From: UBA1479 sp040218445 | Lineage (GTDB): Bacteria > Pseudomonadota > Alphaproteobacteria > Rhodospirillales > Casp-alpha2 | Direction of reading: 5' to 3' | DNA: 64,000 nt | Assembly (NCBI GenBank): GCA_040218445.1 | Contig: JAVJRK010000012.1 | Location: 1 to 64,000, forward strand | In this document: one piece after another, positions 8,504 to 17,404 of the stretch | Numbering within the stretch: position 1 is the first letter of the stretch | Layout of the letters: each line of letters opens with the position of its first letter | Position numbers and translations under genes: made by a program | Notes under the pieces: generated by a model | The model's input: only the letters and a program-made list of their open reading frames with translations | Told to the model about the DNA's origin: nothing | The model's database searches: none

Positions 8504-8528
8504 TTTATCGCCCTCCAACTGAAGCCCA

Positions 8529-9626
8529 CTACTGAACTAACTGATGTCCCTTGCCGCCGACGTTGATCGTGCCGGTCAGTTTCAGGGTCTTCGCATCGAC
8601 AACCCATAGCTTCGGCAGTTCGACGCTCGAGACATAGATCACGCCTTGGCCCTTGATCACCGCCAGATGGTAGGGTTGCGGTGCCAACGTCAGTTCCCGC
8701 CGGTCACCGGAACTCAGGTCGATCGCAATGAGCTTGTCCGCGCCCTTGGCGCTCACAAAAAGCGTCCGGCCGTCCTCAGACACGTCAATGCCGTGCGGAT
8801 CCTCACCGCCCTTTAAAACCTTGGCAACGGCAAGGTGCTTAAGGTCGATGACCGACACAGTGCCGTCGCCGACGTTGTTCACGAACAGTTTGCCGAGATC
8901 GTCGCGGACCACGAGATGCTCCGGAGCCTCCCCGACCTTGACCCGGCCAACGACGTGCCAATCCTCTGCGCGGACGACGCTCACGCTGTTGTCGCCGGAA
9001 TCGCTGACGTAGAGACGCGAACCGTCCGAGGAAAAGGCTGCATAGTTCGGCACGGCGCCGGTCTTAACCGTCGCCACGACCTTCAACGCACCGATATCGA
9101 TGATCGACACGGCGTCCTGGTTTGAATGCGTTACGGCGGCGAAAGCTCCGGTGGGTGAAGCAGCGACGTGGTGCACGCCCCCCGGCACATCGACCCGTCG
9201 CACCACCGACCGGTCTTTGACCTTGATGAAGGTCACGCGGCTTATGACGGCGCTCTTCGCCACCGGTCGGCTTGCTGGTTTCGCGTGATGCGCGGCATGG
9301 TCTTCCGCCGACACACCCGCAGGCCGTTCAGGTATTGTGGCGCCGGGTTCGACCTCCGTGAAGCTGCCGGCGATAAGGAGCTTCCCGTCGGGCGTCTTGG
9401 CAAGCCCGTGGACAGCCGGTACGCCGGTGATGCGCTCGACGACCTTGTTTGTATCGACATCGATAACCGCGATTTCATTGTTGCCGCCCATGGGGACAAA
9501 AACCACATTCCGTTCTCCGGCTGAGGCCGAGGAAAGCGCAGCCATCGCGAAATAGGCCGCCATGATAAGAAAACCCAATCCTGTTGCGCGGGCCTCCGAA
9601 ACTCGACTGATCGATTGCTGAAACAT
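8529..9626 (-). CDS. YncE-like periplasmic beta-propeller protein
   Basis: 365 residues. The ATG at 9626 has GAGAGG just upstream; longer versions would begin inside the promoter. A signal peptide (hydrophobic core, then ASAGERN) directs export. The mature protein is built from YVTN-type repeats, visible as units such as VIDVDTNKVVERI, AAFSSDGSRLYVSDSGDN and VFVSAKGADKLIAIDLSSG, which form a seven-bladed propeller. A His/Pro-rich insert (DHAAHHAKPA) lies around residues 110-125. It heads the operon that runs to nhaA and is transcribed from the MerR-type promoter at 9662-9692. Confidence 0.8.
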   Translation of the reverse strand: MFQQSISRVSEARATGLGFLIMAAYFAMAALSSASAGERNVVFVPMGGNNEIAVIDVDTNKVVERITGVPAVHGLAKTPDGKLLIAGSFTEVEPGATIPERPAGVSAEDHAAHHAKPASRPVAKSAVISRVTFIKVKDRSVVRRVDVPGGVHHVAASPTGAFAAVTHSNQDAVSIIDIGALKVVATVKTGAVPNYAAFSSDGSRLYVSDSGDNSVSVVRAEDWHVVGRVKVGEAPEHLVVRDDLGKLFVNNVGDGTVSVIDLKHLAVAKVLKGGEDPHGIDVSEDGRTLFVSAKGADKLIAIDLSSGDRRELTLAPQPYHLAVIKGQGVIYVSSVELPKLWVVDAKTLKLTGTINVGGKGHQLVQ

Positions 9627-9661
9627 AACCCTCTCCATTCGCTCAAAACCGAATAAATCTT

Positions 9662-9692
9662 TGTATGAGAGCTCCGGCAGCAGGAGGGTCAA
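9662..9692 (-). promoter_or_regulatory. MerR-family promoter of the YncE-to-nhaA operon
   Basis: TTGACC (9687-9692), spacer 19 bp, CATACA (9662-9667). CTCC-N7-GGAG in the spacer is centred 7-8 bases from the inner edge of the -35, the same position as in the ATPase promoter. The leader would be about 30 bases. Confidence 0.7.
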
Positions 9693-9737
9693 GTCAAAAT
9701 TTTCTGCCTCGGTCGCAAACAGCCCCGCGACCAAATC

Positions 9738-10520
9738 TCAATGAAAAACCATGCCCTCAATATGAAATCCGGCGTCGACGTGGAGCGTTTCACCTGTAAT
9801 GGCGGAAGAATAATCGCTCGCCAACATCAATGCGGCGCGTCCAACTTCACAGGATTCGACGGTTCTCCGAAGCGGCGCCTTTCGCACCGTTTCATTCAGG
9901 AGTTCGTCGAAATGCTCAATCCCGGAAGCAGCGCGTGTTGCCACAGCGCCCGCCGAGATGGCGTTCACTCTAATGGAAGAGCGTCCGAGTTCATGTGCCA
10001 AGTACCGAACTGATGCTTCGAGAGCAGCCTTCACAGGCCCCATGACATTGTAGTGATCAACCACCTTCTCAGCACCGTAGTAGCTTAGAGTCATCAGGCT
10101 GCCGCCCTCTTGCATCAATGGCTCGGCAAGCTTGGCCATGCGGATAAAGGAATGACAAGATATCAACATTGATTCAGCGAACCCATCGCTCGAACAGTCG
10201 GTCAGCCTGCCATGCAGATCCTCTTTCCGGGCCCAAGCGATCGAATGCAGAAGAAAATCCAGTCGACCCCATTTTTCCGCTATCGTGTCAAACAACTTTT
10301 CCAACTGCCCGGGGACGGAGACGTCACAGGGAAGGAAAACCGGGGTTTCGATTTCGCGGGCAAGCGGCTCAACAAACGGCATCGCCTTGTCGTTCAGGTA
10401 GGAGATCGCCAGTTCGGCGCCGGCATTCCGGAAACGCTGCGCCGCCGACCAAGCAAGGCTGTGCTCGTTGGCAATACCAACGACCAGTCCTTTCCGGCCA
10501 TTCAAATCTATGACTTCCAT
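9738..10520 (-). CDS. fabI: enoyl-ACP reductase FabI
   Basis: 260 residues from the ATG at 10520, which has GGAGGAG 9 bases upstream. The N-terminal NAD(P) site reads GLVVGIANEHSLAWSAAQ, and the catalytic region is SYYGAEKVVDHYNVMG-VK, with the FabI Tyr-(6)-Lys spacing. The cytoplasmic enzyme reduces trans-2-enoyl-ACP at the end of each fatty-acid elongation round. It closes the operon DUF3141-ackA-pta-phaC-fabI, so it may be a stress-induced second copy rather than the housekeeping enzyme. Confidence 0.9.
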   Translation of the reverse strand: MEVIDLNGRKGLVVGIANEHSLAWSAAQRFRNAGAELAISYLNDKAMPFVEPLAREIETPVFLPCDVSVPGQLEKLFDTIAEKWGRLDFLLHSIAWARKEDLHGRLTDCSSDGFAESMLISCHSFIRMAKLAEPLMQEGGSLMTLSYYGAEKVVDHYNVMGPVKAALEASVRYLAHELGRSSIRVNAISAGAVATRAASGIEHFDELLNETVRKAPLRRTVESCEVGRAALMLASDYSSAITGETLHVDAGFHIEGMVFH

Positions 10521-10577
10521 TCTCTGATACTCCTCCTGCAGTTCGAGCGAGTGAACCAATCTCACGTCGCCATCAAT

Positions 10578-12362
10578 TCACTGCATATAGACATATGTCC
10601 CAGGGGCATCGCAGAGCGGTTTATAGCCTTTCCGCGCAGCCCCCATTCGAGGCGGGTCGACCAGTACTCCCGAATTCGTCGCAAGCCACTTCCGCCAACA
10701 GGGCCACCAAGATCCTTCATGATTGTCCGCCTGTGACTGCCAGGAATCAGGATCGAGATAGGCTTCGAGATCATCGTGAGCGGCGATTTGGTGGGATCGC
10801 TTCGCGTTGCCTGGCGGATTAACGACGCCGGCATTGTGACCACCAGTAGATAGAACAAAGGTGACATCGGCGTTGGTCTGAGCATGGATTTTATATACGG
10901 AGCGCCACGGAGCGATATGATCGGACAAAGTACTGACCGCAAAAATCGGAATACGGATGTCCCGCAATGAGATTGCTCGACCGTCGATGACATAGCGCTC
11001 GTCGGCAAGGTCATTATTCAGGAAGAGCTTACGGAGATACTCCGAATGCATTTTCGACGGCATCCGTGTTGCATCTGCGTTCCAGGCCATCAGGTCAATC
11101 ATAGGCAGTCGTTCGCCGAACAGGTATGCGTTCACCATGCTTGACCATATAAGGTCGTTGGAGCGCAGGAGCTGAAAAGCGCCAGCCATTTGCTTGGTGT
11201 CCAGGTATCCTGTCTCTGCCATAATATTCTCGAGAAAGTTGACCTGAGCCTCATCGATAAACAGCATAAGTTCGCCAGCCTCGGTAAAGTCGGTTTGCGC
11301 GGCGAATAATGTCAAGGATACCAAACGACGATCATCCTCACGGGCCATCCACGCAGCCGCGATAGCCATAAGAGTGCCGCCGAGACAATATCCGACGCCG
11401 TGGATGCCCCTCCCAGGCATGATCGCAGAGATCGCATCAAGCGCCGCCATCACACCAAATAAACGGTAATCTTCCAGACTGAGCTCGCGGTCCTCCACCG
11501 ACGGGTTCTTCCAGGAGATGATGAATACCGTGTGTCCCTGCTCGACAAGAAACCTGACCAGTGAATTTTCAGGGCTGAGGTCGAGGATGTAGTACTTCAT
11601 TATCCAAGCCGGTGTGATCAGGATCGGCTCTGGATAAACCTTTCCGGATGCTGGCGTGTATTGGATAAGTTCAATCAATTCGTTGCGGAAAATGACCTTT
11701 CCTGGCGTGACTGCCAGATTGCGCCCAATCTGGAACTGCTTTGCCGCGGACGGGCGTTCACCCTGAAGGGCAAGTTTCCAATCCTCTACAAAATTCAGCG
11801 CCCCCTGAACCAGGTTTTGACCGCTGCTTTCCAGCGTCGCCTTTCGAAACTCCGGATTGGTCGCCGGGTAATTCGCCGGCGAAACAACGTCAAGTAGTTG
11901 GCGGGCGACGAAGGAAACTACCTGTTCATGATGTTTAGAGACGCCGGGAACCTGGGTCGTGGCGTTGTGCCACCACTGCTGGGTAAGAAGGAACCCTTGG
12001 TAGGAAAGCCGATAAGGCCAATCCTGCCATTCCTCGGCCGCGAACCGCTTGTCATGAGGCAAGTGAGCGATGCATGGTGCGCATTGAGGGTCGCAACAGG
12101 CACTATGGCTGAATTCGATATACCGCAAAAACTTTCGTTGTGCCTTGAGCACAAGTTCAATCTGCTTGTCCGGCGACATAAGGAGATGTTGAGCCCAATC
12201 GATGTACGCCTGAGAGAGAGCTGTAGGGCTGATCCCACCGGTTACCCGCCCAAGCGCAGCATTCAGCGGTTGGTCCAACGAAGGGTGGGTTTTGGGGGCA
12301 TACTTGAGATCAGGCGCCTCACACTCCAGGCCATTCTTCATTTTGTTCATGGTCGCACACAT
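10578..12362 (-). CDS. phaC: class I polyhydroxyalkanoate synthase
   Basis: 594 residues, the class I length. The lipase-like box GVGYCLGG carries the nucleophile Cys326; the Asp of LSDHIAPW and the His of STGGHNAG complete the triad. The enzyme polymerises (R)-3-hydroxyacyl-CoA into PHA granules. The first 110 residues contain an uncommon Cys cluster (SACCDPQCAPC). The ATG follows the pta stop by a few bases with GGAG 8 bases upstream. No phaA, phaB or phasin gene is nearby, so monomers must come from elsewhere. Confidence 0.92.
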   Translation of the reverse strand: MCATMNKMKNGLECEAPDLKYAPKTHPSLDQPLNAALGRVTGGISPTALSQAYIDWAQHLLMSPDKQIELVLKAQRKFLRYIEFSHSACCDPQCAPCIAHLPHDKRFAAEEWQDWPYRLSYQGFLLTQQWWHNATTQVPGVSKHHEQVVSFVARQLLDVVSPANYPATNPEFRKATLESSGQNLVQGALNFVEDWKLALQGERPSAAKQFQIGRNLAVTPGKVIFRNELIELIQYTPASGKVYPEPILITPAWIMKYYILDLSPENSLVRFLVEQGHTVFIISWKNPSVEDRELSLEDYRLFGVMAALDAISAIMPGRGIHGVGYCLGGTLMAIAAAWMAREDDRRLVSLTLFAAQTDFTEAGELMLFIDEAQVNFLENIMAETGYLDTKQMAGAFQLLRSNDLIWSSMVNAYLFGERLPMIDLMAWNADATRMPSKMHSEYLRKLFLNNDLADERYVIDGRAISLRDIRIPIFAVSTLSDHIAPWRSVYKIHAQTNADVTFVLSTGGHNAGVVNPPGNAKRSHQIAAHDDLEAYLDPDSWQSQADNHEGSWWPCWRKWLATNSGVLVDPPRMGAARKGYKPLCDAPGTYVYMQ

Positions 12363-12365
12363 CGT

Positions 12366-13382
12366 TCACGCTCCAATAGGACAACAGGCGCTTTCGGGTT
12401 GGGCTGCACAGTGAATCGCAGACTCGAGCTCTTCCTCGCGCCCTTGTTGTCGTTGAGCCGCCGATGACTGATGCATTAGGACGGCAAGCGCCATTGCCGC
12501 CAAGCGCGCCTGGGTCGGATCGGCACGCGAACTTAGGACGACCGGCGCGGACAATCCCAATACGATACCCGCCGCCGTGGCGCCTGCCAGATATTCTAGA
12601 TTCTTGGCCAAGATGTTGCCGGATATGAGATCGGGAACGAGGAGAATATCGACATCTCCCGCGACCTCGGACACGATCCCCTTCACCTTTGCAGCGTCAC
12701 TCGAGATCGCATTATCAAAGGCCATGGGGCCATCAATGACAGCGCCAGAGATTTGCCCCCGTCTTGCCATCAACGCGAGGCAAGCCGCGTCCACCGTCGA
12801 TACAATCGCCGGATTCACCGTTTCAACAGCCGAGAGCACTGCGACCTTGGGTCTAGCGACGCCAAGGAGATGAAAGAGCGAGATGGCGTTCTGAAGAATT
12901 TGCGCCTTCGCGTTTAGGTCCGGAGAAATGTTTATCGCCGCATCTGTAATCGCCAACAGTTTCGGATAGGTCGGGATATCGACCACAAATACGTGACTGA
13001 CACGCTGGCCGGGCAGTCTGAGCCCGCGATCAGAATCGAGAGCCGCCCGCATCAATGCGTCTGTGTGAATTCGCCCTTTCATGAGTGCATCTGCTCGTCC
13101 ACCACGAACGAGGTCAACGCCAACCCGAGCCGCTTCCTCCGCTTCTATTGCAGTGATGATTTCAACACCGGTGATATCGGCGTCAATTTCACCCGCGCAT
13201 GCAATAATCTCGTCCGGCGCACCGATGAGGAGCGGCACAATAAGACCGGCCTTCCGCGCTTGCGCCACAGACTGAAGAACAAGCGTCTGGTCTGCTGCAA
13301 TCACGGCCATTCGGATCGGCGGAAGCTTTTCTGCACGCTCAACCAGTTCTTCGAGCCCCTCAGCATGACTATGCACAGGCAT
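12366..13382 (-). CDS. phosphate acetyl/butyryltransferase
   Basis: 338 residues of the PTA_PTB family (RMAVIAADQ..., GRADALMKGRIHTDALMRA, VAVLSAVETVNP, GPMAFDNAIS). It exchanges CoA and phosphate on short acyl groups; with the next gene it would interconvert acyl-CoA and acid, yielding ATP. Relatives in such clusters often carry an N-terminal MaoC-type hydratase domain; that domain is missing here. GGGGA precedes the ATG by 6 bases, and the start overlaps ackA by 14 bases. The tail AQPESACCPIGA has a Cys pair. Acetyl versus butyryl specificity is not decided. Confidence 0.85.
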   Translation of the reverse strand: MPVHSHAEGLEELVERAEKLPPIRMAVIAADQTLVLQSVAQARKAGLIVPLLIGAPDEIIACAGEIDADITGVEIITAIEAEEAARVGVDLVRGGRADALMKGRIHTDALMRAALDSDRGLRLPGQRVSHVFVVDIPTYPKLLAITDAAINISPDLNAKAQILQNAISLFHLLGVARPKVAVLSAVETVNPAIVSTVDAACLALMARRGQISGAVIDGPMAFDNAISSDAAKVKGIVSEVAGDVDILLVPDLISGNILAKNLEYLAGATAAGIVLGLSAPVVLSSRADPTQARLAAMALAVLMHQSSAAQRQQGREEELESAIHCAAQPESACCPIGA

Positions 13383-14583
13383 TTAGTTCCCCTTTCCCCG
13401 AGGCGCTTTCCAAAACCGTCCGGACATGCCGAGCGATCACTGATTCCTCATCCGTGTCGAACGCATCAATGGGGACGCGGCTCCGATCAGTAGATACGAC
13501 CGGAAGGTTTTGGGCATTTCTATCTGGGTCGATTTCGACCCCCAAATAGGACAATCCATCACAAATTCGCGCGCGGATTTCAGGCGAATTCGCACCAATT
13601 CCACCGGTGAAGACGAGCCGGTCGAGGCCACCGAGAGACGCTGTCTGCGCGGCTAGATGCCTGCGAGCGTGATGGCAGAAAAACTCGATCGCCTCAGCCG
13701 CCTCGGGTAAATCCTGTTGCGCCAGAAGATCTCGCATGTTCCGGCTTAGGCCGGATCGACCGAGCACCCCGGATTCACGATAAAGGATATGCTGCAGTTC
13801 GGCGGGGGTTAGGTTCTTTTCCATCAGAAGGTAAAGGACGGCACCGGGATCGAGATCTCCAGGTCGCGTCCCCATGGGAAGGCCCGCTAAGGTGCTGAAC
13901 CCCATTGAGGTTTCGATGCTCCGTCCCCCCTTGATCGCCGTCATGGACGCGCCGTTGCCCAAATGCGCGGCAACGATCTTCCCGTCCGCCGCCTCATCGC
14001 CGTGCCAACGACGCACTTGCTCGACAACGTACTCATAGGACAGGCCGTGAAAACCGAACCGGCGTATGCTGTCGTCATCGAACCGGCGAGGCAGTCCGGT
14101 CAACTGTGCAACGCGCGGAAGTCCATGGTGAAACGCCGTGTCGAAACAGGCGACCTGCGGAAGCTCCGGACAACGCAATTTCACCGCCTTGATACCCGTC
14201 AGGTTATGCGGGAGATGCAATGGGGCAAGAGGGATCAGTCGGCTTAGGCGATCTTCCAAGTCGGAAGTGATGATGAGCGAGCAATCGCATTCTTCACCGC
14301 CATGGACGATACGGTGCCCGACGGACACAGGCATGTATTGGGTGCCCTGAAGCCAGTCGAGGAGCGCGTCGATGGCGGCAGCGTGACTTTCAACTTCGAG
14401 TGTCTCGTCTAAAATGGTCGCGCCAGAACCATCCAACACTGAAAACCGGCCGGCACCTATGCCGATCCGCTCGACCGCGCCACGCGCAATCCGCACAGAA
14501 CTCTCGAACTCAGGAGAAAATAGCGCAAATTTTACGCTTGATGACCCACAGTTAATAACAATGATCGCCTCTTCAACCATCAT
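13369..14583 (-). CDS. ackA: acetate (or propionate) kinase
   Basis: About 404 residues. The phosphate-binding start IIVINCGSSSVKFALF and later HLGNGASMTAIKGGRS, GFSTLAGLPMGTRPGDLDPG and FTGGIGANSP are acetokinase signatures. It makes acetyl phosphate or ATP from acetate. GTG 14586, ATG 14583 and ATG 14580 are all possible; ATG 14583 has AAGGTGAG at a good distance. The start overlaps the DUF3141 gene, and the end overlaps pta, so all are translationally coupled. Confidence 0.92.
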   Translation of the reverse strand: MMVEEAIIVINCGSSSVKFALFSPEFESSVRIARGAVERIGIGAGRFSVLDGSGATILDETLEVESHAAAIDALLDWLQGTQYMPVSVGHRIVHGGEECDCSLIITSDLEDRLSRLIPLAPLHLPHNLTGIKAVKLRCPELPQVACFDTAFHHGLPRVAQLTGLPRRFDDDSIRRFGFHGLSYEYVVEQVRRWHGDEAADGKIVAAHLGNGASMTAIKGGRSIETSMGFSTLAGLPMGTRPGDLDPGAVLYLLMEKNLTPAELQHILYRESGVLGRSGLSRNMRDLLAQQDLPEAAEAIEFFCHHARRHLAAQTASLGGLDRLVFTGGIGANSPEIRARICDGLSYLGVEIDPDRNAQNLPVVSTDRSRVPIDAFDTDEESVIARHVRTVLESASGKGELNACA

Positions 14584-16396
14584 CACGGCTCACCTTGGCT
14601 AGGCTTTTTATGCTGAGCTCAAATGGGTTTCGACTGTAAAGCAGGCGAAACACCTGCTCATTGCCCGCATCATGAAGCTCTCGGACGGTCTCCATTGCCT
14701 CGGCTACACGGCCAAAAAACTCCTGTTCATACATTATCATTGGATGCGCGTCGGGCATCGGACGTCTTTCTTTTTTGACCACGTCGGCAAGACCCGCGAC
14801 TACCCTCATCCATGGGTTAAAGACTTCAGAGAATACGTAGCGGCTCATGCGCATTGGGTGCTGCCATTTGAGAGATTCCGCGATCCAGGGATTTGTTGCG
14901 GCTTGCACCCAAGGGCTCACGAACGTCCGATAGAAAGCTTCATTCGCCTCCGACACTGCTCGAACCCGTTCGAAAGATTCCGGTTGTTTCGCAAAGTCGA
15001 TGTCCTCGACTTTGCGCTCTATGAACCGGACGGAAAATTGCGGTTTATGGCAGTCCGGATCGCCGCTCGGGTTGTCGATTTGCATCTCATAGAGCCCGGG
15101 ATTCAACTCTTCGATCTCATCAAGGCTTTCAAGGATCGCGCGGTGTTCAAGCCGAGCGACCTTGGCCGAGACGAATATCCCGAGATGCCCGACATGCGGG
15201 TTCGTCAAATAGACGATACGTTGCCCTGCGCGCTTCAGGTCATCCGTATCCTTGTACACGGCCGGGATCCATCCCAAGGCCTGGTGCGGCGGGGTGATAT
15301 TGTCGCCGTAGGAGGAGAAGATCACGAGCGGGTTTCGAATTCGCCGAAGGTCAGCGGTACAGCCGTTGCAAATTCGGAATTCGCCATTTTCAAGTTTATT
15401 GCCGATGAACAGGTTTTCGACGATCGCGACGATTTCCTCGCGGCTCATGAAATAGAACCCGTTCCACCATCGTTCAAACTCAAGAAACCGCTCGCGCTCC
15501 GTATCGACCTTGGCGAACAGTCCGGCGTACTTTTCCCAGATTGCCTTTTCCGGCTTCAGATTCTCAAAATTCTGCGCAAGCCACGCGCCATCGAAACGCC
15601 CGTCACCGAGATCGGCGGCAAGATGTGCGAGCCAAACGCCACCGAGAAGCCCGCCGGTTATCCGCATCGGATTAACGCCGGCTTCCCCCGCCCAATAGGA
15701 CATTGGCGAGCCGTTAAGCACAGCCGGGCCGACCAAGCCCTCGCAATCCGCGGATAGAAGCGCCACCGCCCAACCGGCTTGGCAGTTTCCATACAATATG
15801 GGAGGTGTTTTAGGGTGGCGCTGAGCAACCTCATCGACGAAACGCCGGAGGGCATGCAACACGTCCGCAAGCGTCTGGCCAGGCGATGGTTCGGGATAGA
15901 ACATTACGAAGTAAACCGGGTGACCTTCGTGCAGGGCCATGCCGACTTCGGAGTCGTGTTTGAATCCTCCGATACCCGGTCCGTGCCCTGCGCGTGGATC
16001 AATAACGATGACAGGTGGTTTTTCTGGATCGACGCAATCGTCCCAACAATCATCGCCAACTTCCGTAATCCGCAACAGCGCATAATTTGAAGGAGCCTCA
16101 AAATCGCGCCCATCAAGGATCATCTCGTATTTGAAATCGAGCAAAGGGGGCAGACCAGCGCGTTCATGGTCCAACATGTTGTCGGCACGTTCACGAAGCG
16201 TGTCTAGGAACAGAACCGAGCGTTGCCAGAGATCTCGTCCATATTCGGAAGCCTGGACTACCTTTTCTCCCGGAACGTCTAACAGTTCCGGCGATGCCTG
16301 ATTCGCTCGACTAGATTGCGCTGCCTTTCCGACCTTGGTGGTCGAATCTCCCGCGTTCCCCCGGACTGCATGCCTTCGTTTCGTTGTTTCGTTCAT
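14573..16396 (-). CDS. DUF3141 alpha/beta-hydrolase, PhaC-like
   Basis: 607 residues. The fold is of the PHA synthase-like alpha/beta hydrolases: VIVIDPRAGHGPGIGGF near residue 130-145 and a nucleophile elbow GNCQAGWA with Cys205 in place of Ser. The C-terminal half includes NPHVGHLGIFVS, probably holding the His. DUF3141 proteins co-occur with acetate kinase, phosphotransacetylase and FabI in other proteobacteria; the substrate is unknown. It is the first gene of the operon and lies about 75 bases from the MerR-type promoter at 16476-16506. Its relation to phaC in the same operon suggests action on hydroxyacyl esters. Confidence 0.85.
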   Translation of the reverse strand: MNETTKRRHAVRGNAGDSTTKVGKAAQSSRANQASPELLDVPGEKVVQASEYGRDLWQRSVLFLDTLRERADNMLDHERAGLPPLLDFKYEMILDGRDFEAPSNYALLRITEVGDDCWDDCVDPEKPPVIVIDPRAGHGPGIGGFKHDSEVGMALHEGHPVYFVMFYPEPSPGQTLADVLHALRRFVDEVAQRHPKTPPILYGNCQAGWAVALLSADCEGLVGPAVLNGSPMSYWAGEAGVNPMRITGGLLGGVWLAHLAADLGDGRFDGAWLAQNFENLKPEKAIWEKYAGLFAKVDTERERFLEFERWWNGFYFMSREEIVAIVENLFIGNKLENGEFRICNGCTADLRRIRNPLVIFSSYGDNITPPHQALGWIPAVYKDTDDLKRAGQRIVYLTNPHVGHLGIFVSAKVARLEHRAILESLDEIEELNPGLYEMQIDNPSGDPDCHKPQFSVRFIERKVEDIDFAKQPESFERVRAVSEANEAFYRTFVSPWVQAATNPWIAESLKWQHPMRMSRYVFSEVFNPWMRVVAGLADVVKKERRPMPDAHPMIMYEQEFFGRVAEAMETVRELHDAGNEQVFRLLYSRNPFELSIKSLAKVSRDDG

Positions 16397-16475
16397 CGGG
16401 AATACACCTCTGCAGAACCTTGCTGGTCACTTGGGGTTTGCCATCCGAATTTATGGCCATCAACTGAACGCGTTA

Positions 16476-16506
16476 TCCTTAATGGCTCCGGCGACCAGAG
16501 GGTCAA
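16476..16506 (-). promoter_or_regulatory. MerR-family promoter of the DUF3141-fabI operon
   Basis: TTGACC (16501-16506), spacer 19 bp, TAAGGA (16476-16481). The spacer carries CTCT-N7-GGAG at the same offset as in the three metal-gene promoters. This puts PHA, acetate and fatty-acid enzymes under the same kind of control. Confidence 0.65.
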
Positions 16507-16513
16507 GGCTAAT

Positions 16514-17404
16514 CTAAATGTGTAAAACCCGGCGGACGGCCGAAGCGATCAATCCTGAGACATCGATCCGATTGCTGTCGTGGCCGATCGTGTTGCAGGT
16601 CACAATTTCACCCGCGCCGGCTTGCTTCAATTCCGCGTAAGCATTGTCTGCAAATACCGCGTGGATGCCGATGCAAATCGGCGCGTGCAGGCCAGCCGCC
16701 CGGACATGCCCAACCGTTTCGATCATCGTACGCGCGGTCGAGATGATATCGTCCACCAGAACAGGCGTTCGGTCGTGCCATTTGTCGACCTCGGGAACGG
16801 TAACTTCGACGTCGCGGTCTCCTCTTCTCGTCTTTTCCAAGACGACGAACGGCGCCCCGGCATCCGCCGCAACAGCAGCAACCCATTGTTCACTTTCGCT
16901 GTCGGGACCGATCAACAAAGGTGCTGAAACCGCTCCTCTTATCCATTCAGAGACCAACGGGGCCGCATGCACCGTGGCACTCGGCACCGAATAAATTTCG
17001 TCAAGTGAACTGCGCCGGTGGAGATGAGGGTCTACTGTGACAAGCCAATCAATCCATGACGAGAGGACTTTGGCGAAATAGATGGACGACACCGCTTCTC
17101 CCAGATTGAACCTCTTGTCCTGGCGCATATAGGCGAGATACGGCGCAACAAGCCCGACTTTCGACGCACCAAGTTCCTTTGCCGTCCCGGCGGCGAATAT
17201 CACCGGCAGAACCTTTTCGTCGGGACGATCCAGCGAGGCGACAATGATGACTTCTCTTCCATCGACGGGCGTTTCATATCGGAAATAGGACTCACCGTCG
17301 GGAAAGCGACGCACAACGAGCTTTCCGATCTCGCCTCCGATTTCTGCGGCAAGCGAATGGGCAACCACTTCATTCCCGGGCATGGGGTACACGACGGCAC
17401 TCAT
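16514..17404 (-). CDS. prs: ribose-phosphate pyrophosphokinase
   Basis: 296 residues, about 15-20 shorter than housekeeping Prs. The PRPP-binding loop is VLVDDIISTARTM; RRFPDGESYFRYE and YLAYMRQDKRFNLGEAVSS match the ATP site and flexible loop. The enzyme makes PRPP from ribose 5-phosphate and ATP. Its ATG overlaps the stop of the phosphorylase gene (ATGA), so the two act together; the short, divergent form suggests a specialised copy working on phosphorylase products rather than the main enzyme. Confidence 0.88.
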   Translation of the reverse strand: MSAVVYPMPGNEVVAHSLAAEIGGEIGKLVVRRFPDGESYFRYETPVDGREVIIVASLDRPDEKVLPVIFAAGTAKELGASKVGLVAPYLAYMRQDKRFNLGEAVSSIYFAKVLSSWIDWLVTVDPHLHRRSSLDEIYSVPSATVHAAPLVSEWIRGAVSAPLLIGPDSESEQWVAAVAADAGAPFVVLEKTRRGDRDVEVTVPEVDKWHDRTPVLVDDIISTARTMIETVGHVRAAGLHAPICIGIHAVFADNAYAELKQAGAGEIVTCNTIGHDSNRIDVSGLIASAVRRVLHI

